DNA of 9,801 bases from AA29 sp041481445 (lineage in GTDB: Bacteria; Acidobacteriota; Vicinamibacteria; Fen-336): assembly GCA_041481445.1 (NCBI GenBank), contig JBGPBV010000207.1:1-9801 (forward strand), read 5' to 3'. The notes beneath the pieces were generated by a model, which was not told the DNA's origin, searched no databases, and was given only the letters and a program-made list of their open reading frames with translations. How positions within the stretch are numbered: the first letter of the stretch is position 1; the number at the start of each line of letters is the position of its first letter. Both the position numbers and the translations under genes were made by a program. Of this stretch, positions 6,761 to 9,801 are shown piece after piece.

Positions 6761-7543
6761 ATGTCGACGACCAGGGCGGTCCGGTTCGGATGCGTGATCG
6801 CAGGCTTGACGGTGCTGCTGGGGGCCACCCCGGCGCGGGCGGAGACGGAGTACTGCACTGCCATCACGACTCTCCCCTACATCATCACCGTCCAGGGGAT
6901 CTACTGCCTCAAGGCCAGCCTGACCACGAGCATCACGTCCGGCAGCGCCATCGAGATCGCCACCAACAGCGTGGTCCTGGACCTGAACGGCTTCCGCATC
7001 CGCGGGGGCGGCGCCGGCCCCGGCACCACCGCCACCGGCATCCACGCCCAGGACAAGCAGAACGTCACGATCAAGAACGGGTCGGTGCGCGGCTTCCACT
7101 TCGGAATCGCCCTCGAGAACAGCACCGGCGGCTCCGAGGGACACATCGTCGAGGACATCCGCGCGGACCAGAACACCTTCATCGGCATCCTGGCCCAGGG
7201 CACGGGGATCATCGTCCGCAACAACCTCGTCTCGCAGACGGGGGGGTCCACCGTCCCCGCCGCCGGGGGCAACGGCTACGGCATCGCGGTCGACGGGGAG
7301 CAGAACCGCGTCATCAACAACGACGTGCTCGACACCTTCGCCACCAACCAGGGCGTGGCGGATGCCATTCAGATCGCGGGGACCAACGAGCTCGTGGTCA
7401 ACAATCGCACCACCGTGGCGGGGGTCGGGATCTTCTTCGTCGCCGGCCCCACCACCGGCAAATTCCGGGACAACATGACGAGCGGCGTGGGCACCCCGTT
7501 CATCTTCCCGGTGGGCGTGATCGACGCCGGCAACAACAACTAG
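6761..7543 (+). CDS. Secreted right-handed parallel beta-helix protein, paralog 3
   Basis: 260 residues from ATG 6761. Residues 1-27 are a signal peptide (Arg5 and Arg8, then a Val/Leu/Gly core, ending TPARA, cleavage before Glu28). Cys32 and Cys49 form the same CX16C pair as in the two upstream paralogs and are the only mature cysteines. Rungs in order: NSVVLDLNG, NVTIKNGSVRGF, HIVEDIRADQN, IIVRNNLV, NRVINNDV and VVNNRT. It ends KFRDNMT...DAGNNN, with a slightly longer insertion (FIFPVGVI) before the final motif than in the others. It shares SGSAIEIA and NRVINND with paralog 2, but VEDI and VGTPF with paralog 1, so it is a mosaic of both. It stands alone between the permease hairpin and its own terminator, so it is probably a single-gene unit. 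Role inferred only from fold: an exported carbohydrate-binding, surface or lyase-like protein. Confidence 0.88.
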   Translation: MSTTRAVRFGCVIAGLTVLLGATPARAETEYCTAITTLPYIITVQGIYCLKASLTTSITSGSAIEIATNSVVLDLNGFRIRGGGAGPGTTATGIHAQDKQNVTIKNGSVRGFHFGIALENSTGGSEGHIVEDIRADQNTFIGILAQGTGIIVRNNLVSQTGGSTVPAAGGNGYGIAVDGEQNRVINNDVLDTFATNQGVADAIQIAGTNELVVNNRTTVAGVGIFFVAGPTTGKFRDNMTSGVGTPFIFPVGVIDAGNNN

Positions 7544-7563
7544 CGGCGGTCCGTCCGGTCTCT

Positions 7564-7595
7564 GCCCAGTGCGCCCGGTCGCCGGCGCACTGGGC
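7564..7595 (+). terminator. Perfect 12-bp hairpin after paralog 3
   Basis: GCCCAGTGCGCC (7564-7575) pairs without mismatch with GGCGCACTGGGC (7584-7595) across an 8-nt loop. It starts 20 nt after the stop. As with the other hairpins here, a pyrimidine-rich stretch, not a U-tract, follows. It is the strongest terminator candidate in the window. Confidence 0.72.
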
Positions 7596-7708
7596 GCGCC
7601 CTCCCGTTGCCCCTGTGACAGCTCGCGGAACCGTCACGATCGCCTGAGATCCCGTCCGGGTCTCGCGTAACTTCACCCCCGCACACGGACGGTCCTGACG
7701 GCGCCCGA

Positions 7709-7735
7709 TCGATCGGCGACGTCGACGCCGATCGA
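7709..7735. promoter_or_regulatory. 10-bp perfect inverted repeat upstream of the lipase-like gene
   Basis: TCGATCGGCG (7709-7718) and CGCCGATCGA (7726-7735) are exact inverted copies separated by ACGTCGA. The repeat sits in the 286-nt gene-free spacer 7544-7829, about 95 nt before the GTG start, after the terminator of the preceding gene. A dimeric regulator operator or an RNA hairpin are both possible. I could not pick out convincing -35/-10 hexamers around it. A weaker bulged stem (GAGATCCC/GGGTCTC, about 7647-7665) and GTGAC/GTCAC half-sites (about 7615-7637) lie just upstream. Confidence 0.4.
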
Positions 7736-7815
7736 GACGTGGACGTCGCGGGCGTGCGCCCTATCCGGCACGCCGAAGACACCAGGGAAATCTCGTCGGT
7801 GAGGTCCCATTGTCC

Positions 7816-7822
7816 GGGGAGG
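7816..7822 (+). promoter_or_regulatory. Shine-Dalgarno for the GTG start of the lipase-like gene
   Basis: GGGGAGG is followed by a 7-nt spacer and then GTG at 7830. This supports a GTG start. Confidence 0.65.
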
Positions 7823-7829
7823 TTGTCGA

Positions 7830-8684
7830 GTGACGCTGGTTCCCTACGACCCGACGCGCACGTCGCTGTACACGCCCGGCCTGGCCACGGACTTCTTCCA
7901 GCTGGGCCCGATGCGTAACGAAGAGGACACGCCGGCGCGGAACGACGCCCGGCTGTGCGCCGAGATGGCGCGCCTGGCCTACGTCGAGGAGGAGGACCGC
8001 CTGGTCGAGTACCTCGGGCGCGTCCGCTACCAGCTGGTGGCGCGATTCGACGAGGACGGGACGCAGGCGTTCGTGGCCCGGAACGCCGAGACCGTCGTCG
8101 TCAGCTTGAGCCGAGTGGAAGGCGGCGATCCGACGGACTTCTTCTCCGACGCCGACTTCCTCCAGGAGACCTGGCCCTCGAACGGCGGCCCCGGGCGCGT
8201 CCACCGCGGGTTCAAGCAGGCCCTGGTGCCACACTGGAGCCTCATCGGCGGCCTCGTTCCCACCGCTCCCAAGCGCATGCTCTTCACCGGCCACGGCCTC
8301 GGCGCCGCCCTCGCCACCCTGGCCGCCTCCCTCCGGCGTCCCGACTACCTGGCCACGTTCGGCTCCCCGCGGGTCGGCGACGCCACGTTCGCGCGCCGCC
8401 TCGACGGCGTCCCCCACGACCGTTTCGTCGGATGCTGCGACCTCGTGACGCGGGTCGCACCCGAGAGCTTCGGGTACCTCCACTGCGGCCGTCTCCGCTA
8501 CATCGATCGCGGCGGCGCCATCCACTTCTCGCCCAGCGACACCGAGGTCGAGCTGGACCGGCGCACCGCGTCCCTCGAATACCTGCCCGTCGCCTTGCGC
8601 AAGGGCACGGTGGCGGCGCGGGAGATGGCGGATCACGCCCCCGTCAACTACGTGACCAGCGTCCTCGGCGTGCGTTCGGCCTGA
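7830..8684 (+). CDS. Class 3 lipase-fold protein lacking the nucleophile serine (GHGLG)
   Basis: 284 residues, no signal peptide, so probably cytoplasmic. Features of the Lipase_3 (PF01764) alpha/beta-hydrolase family appear in order: an N-terminal 'DARLCAEMARLAYVE' helix (~39-53); a strand AETVVVSLSRVEGG (~86-99), where the usual FRGT oxyanion segment is not recognisable; VHRGFKQAL (124-132); the nucleophile elbow RMLFTGHGLGAALATLAA (149-166); ATFGSPRVGDATFARRL (175-191); a putative catalytic Asp in GCCDLVTRV (Asp204); and candidate His218 (YLHCG) or His269 (ADHAPVNYV). The family elbow is GHSLG; here residue 156 is Gly (codon GGC at 8295-8297), one base from AGC (Ser). The rest of the frame is intact and the surrounding motifs are kept. 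It is therefore either a pseudoenzyme, a recently inactivated lipase, or carries a single-base sequencing or assembly error. Its stop lies 13 nt from that of the convergent oxidoreductase. Confidence 0.82.
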   Translation: MTLVPYDPTRTSLYTPGLATDFFQLGPMRNEEDTPARNDARLCAEMARLAYVEEEDRLVEYLGRVRYQLVARFDEDGTQAFVARNAETVVVSLSRVEGGDPTDFFSDADFLQETWPSNGGPGRVHRGFKQALVPHWSLIGGLVPTAPKRMLFTGHGLGAALATLAASLRRPDYLATFGSPRVGDATFARRLDGVPHDRFVGCCDLVTRVAPESFGYLHCGRLRYIDRGGAIHFSPSDTEVELDRRTASLEYLPVALRKGTVAAREMADHAPVNYVTSVLGVRSA

Positions 8685-8697
8685 CGACGCTGAAGGC

Positions 8698-9801
8698 CTA
8701 CGCGTGGTCGACGATCGTCTCCTTCTGCGCGTCCCAATAGAGCCGCTGGCCCGACCAGTAGGACTCGGCGGCCATCGTGCAGGCCACGGAGTGCGCGAAG
8801 CCGTCCTCGACCGTGCAGTGGGGAGGAGTCCGGCTGCGCATGCACTCGAGCCAGTTGGCGATGTGCTCCGTGCTCATGTCGTCGATGCTCATGGGCGGAA
8901 GCTCGGTCTGCCCGGGCAGCAGGACGTACTTCGCGCGCCGCTGCCGGTCGACGTCGGAGTCGGCCTCGTGGTTCCCCTTCTCCTCCACGATCTGGTACCG
9001 CGGGCTCCCCTCGCCGCCGATGTTGAACAGCGTCGCCTGCTTCCCCATGTAGCGCGTGAAGCCGGGGGCGTCGTTGCCGAAGCTGGTCGAGTAGCTGACG
9101 AGGAAGCCCTTGGGGTATTCGAGCAGGGCCTGGAAGGTGTCCGGGTTCTCGCGCCCGTCGGGCCAGGCGAAGACGCCGCCGTGGGCGACGACCGAGCGCG
9201 GGAAGCTGTCGCCCATGAACCAGTGCACGAGGTCGATGCCGTGGCTCATCCACTGGTCGGGGATGCCGCTCGAGAACTCCCGGTAGAGGCGGAACTCGAA
9301 GTAGAGGCGGGGATCGAACGGCCGGTCGGGCTTGGTCAGGAGCCACTTCTTCCAGTCCGTGTCCTCCGCGCGGATCTGCTTGACCTCCTCGCGCCCGCGC
9401 CAGCGCGGCCCGTGGTAGTTCCATTCGACCTCGACCTTGCTGACTTCGCCGAGGGCGCCGCTCTTGACCAGCTCCCAGGCCGCGCGCGGGTAGGGCTCGC
9501 TGCGGTGCTGCGTGCCGACCTGGACGATGCGGCGGGTCTGGAGCACGGCCGCCCGCGCCGCCTTGACCTCCGCGAGCACGTTGCCCATCGGCTTCTCGAC
9601 GTAGGCGTCCTTGCCCGACTCCACCACCATCTTCAGGATCGGCGAATGCGAGTGCTCGGGTGTGGAGATGAGGACGCCGTCGACGTCCTTGAGGGCCAGC
9701 ACGTCCTCGAGATGCTGGTAGGCGCGCGGCGGGCGGCCGTAGAGCTTGGCGTTGGCTTCGACCGCCCGCTCCCGGTTCACCTTCCACAGGTCGCAGACCG
9801 C
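8698..9801 (-). CDS. Gfo/Idh/MocA-family NAD(P)-dependent oxidoreductase (N-terminus off window)
   Basis: 367 residues are visible. The frame stays open to the right edge, and the residues before the internal GTG at 9780 read AVCDLWKVN, the second Rossmann strand of this family (alcD), so the true start and the GxGxxG dinucleotide loop lie outside. Seen motifs: DVDGVLISTPEHSHSP (strand 4, after which the family contacts NAD), YVEKPMGN with the EKP motif at visible residues 69-71 (Lys70 is the conserved active-site Lys), VQVGTQHRSEP, and the central MSHGIDLVHWFMG with the family H-x-x-D pattern (His187, Asp190, His193). The C-terminal beta-sheet domain runs to EDGFAHSVACTMAAESYWSGQRLYWD. These enzymes oxidise or reduce sugars, inositols or related cyclitols, or cleave glycosides by transient oxidation; the substrate cannot be told. 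Presence of a Tat signal cannot be judged. Confidence 0.9.
   Translation of the reverse strand, partial: AVCDLWKVNRERAVEANAKLYGRPPRAYQHLEDVLALKDVDGVLISTPEHSHSPILKMVVESGKDAYVEKPMGNVLAEVKAARAAVLQTRRIVQVGTQHRSEPYPRAAWELVKSGALGEVSKVEVEWNYHGPRWRGREEVKQIRAEDTDWKKWLLTKPDRPFDPRLYFEFRLYREFSSGIPDQWMSHGIDLVHWFMGDSFPRSVVAHGGVFAWPDGRENPDTFQALLEYPKGFLVSYSTSFGNDAPGFTRYMGKQATLFNIGGEGSPRYQIVEEKGNHEADSDVDRQRRAKYVLLPGQTELPPMSIDDMSTEHIANWLECMRSRTPPHCTVEDGFAHSVACTMAAESYWSGQRLYWDAQKETIVDHA

Noticed and set aside
4073..7144. A 1023-codon open frame on the minus strand, antisense to the permease and into paralog 3
   Set aside because: It is a shadow frame of GC-rich coding DNA: the translation is dominated by Gly/Arg/Ala/Asp/His with no domain, no hydrophobic core and no proper start context, whereas the + strand has a full ADOP permease.
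8685..8697. A bidirectional terminator between the convergent lipase-like and oxidoreductase genes
   Set aside because: The 13-nt gap and its flanks show no stem of useful length.

Overview
The window is a GC-rich bacterial chromosome segment with dense coding, strong Shine-Dalgarno sites and GTG/TTG starts. It carries an ADOP-type duplicated FtsX/MacB permease with no ATPase next to it. That architecture is best known from Acidobacteriota and also occurs in other deep-branching soil phyla, so an Acidobacteriota-like or similar soil bacterium is the best guess. No rRNA or marker gene is present to settle this. I saw no tRNA, IS element, CRISPR array or phage gene.

Layout, left to right: (1) a polytopic membrane protein resembling GT-C/GT39-like glycosyltransferases, truncated by the left edge (3-1580, +), followed by a perfect hairpin. 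(2) Two tandem paralogous secreted right-handed beta-helix proteins (1715-2494 and 2491-3234, +). They are joined by a 4-nt TTGA overlap in which the second gene starts with TTG, and are closed by a strong GC hairpin. (3) A short proline-rich lipoprotein (3481-4029, +). (4) The ADOP permease (4157-6628, +). (5) A 15-bp leader or terminator hairpin, then a third beta-helix paralog (6761-7543, +), then a perfect 12-bp terminator-like stem. (6) A 286-nt spacer containing a 10-bp perfect inverted repeat. (7) A class 3 lipase-fold protein (7830-8684, +) whose nucleophile elbow reads GHGLG instead of GHSLG. (8) Convergent to it with a 13-nt gap, a Gfo/Idh/MocA-family oxidoreductase (8698-9801, -), truncated by the right edge.

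The main theme is cell-envelope and secreted proteins. The three beta-helix paralogs share a signal peptide ending in AxA, a CX16C pair at the mature N-terminus, a VVLDLNG rung, a TIKNG rung and a C-terminal RDN(L/M)T...AGNN(N/Q) ending. They look like a locally expanded family around a lipoprotein and a permease. Their function cannot be read from sequence; the fold is that of pectate-lyase/NosD-like proteins. The most unusual single observation is the apparently nucleophile-less lipase. The most system-like one is the beta-helix family with its conserved end motifs and individually terminated transcription units.
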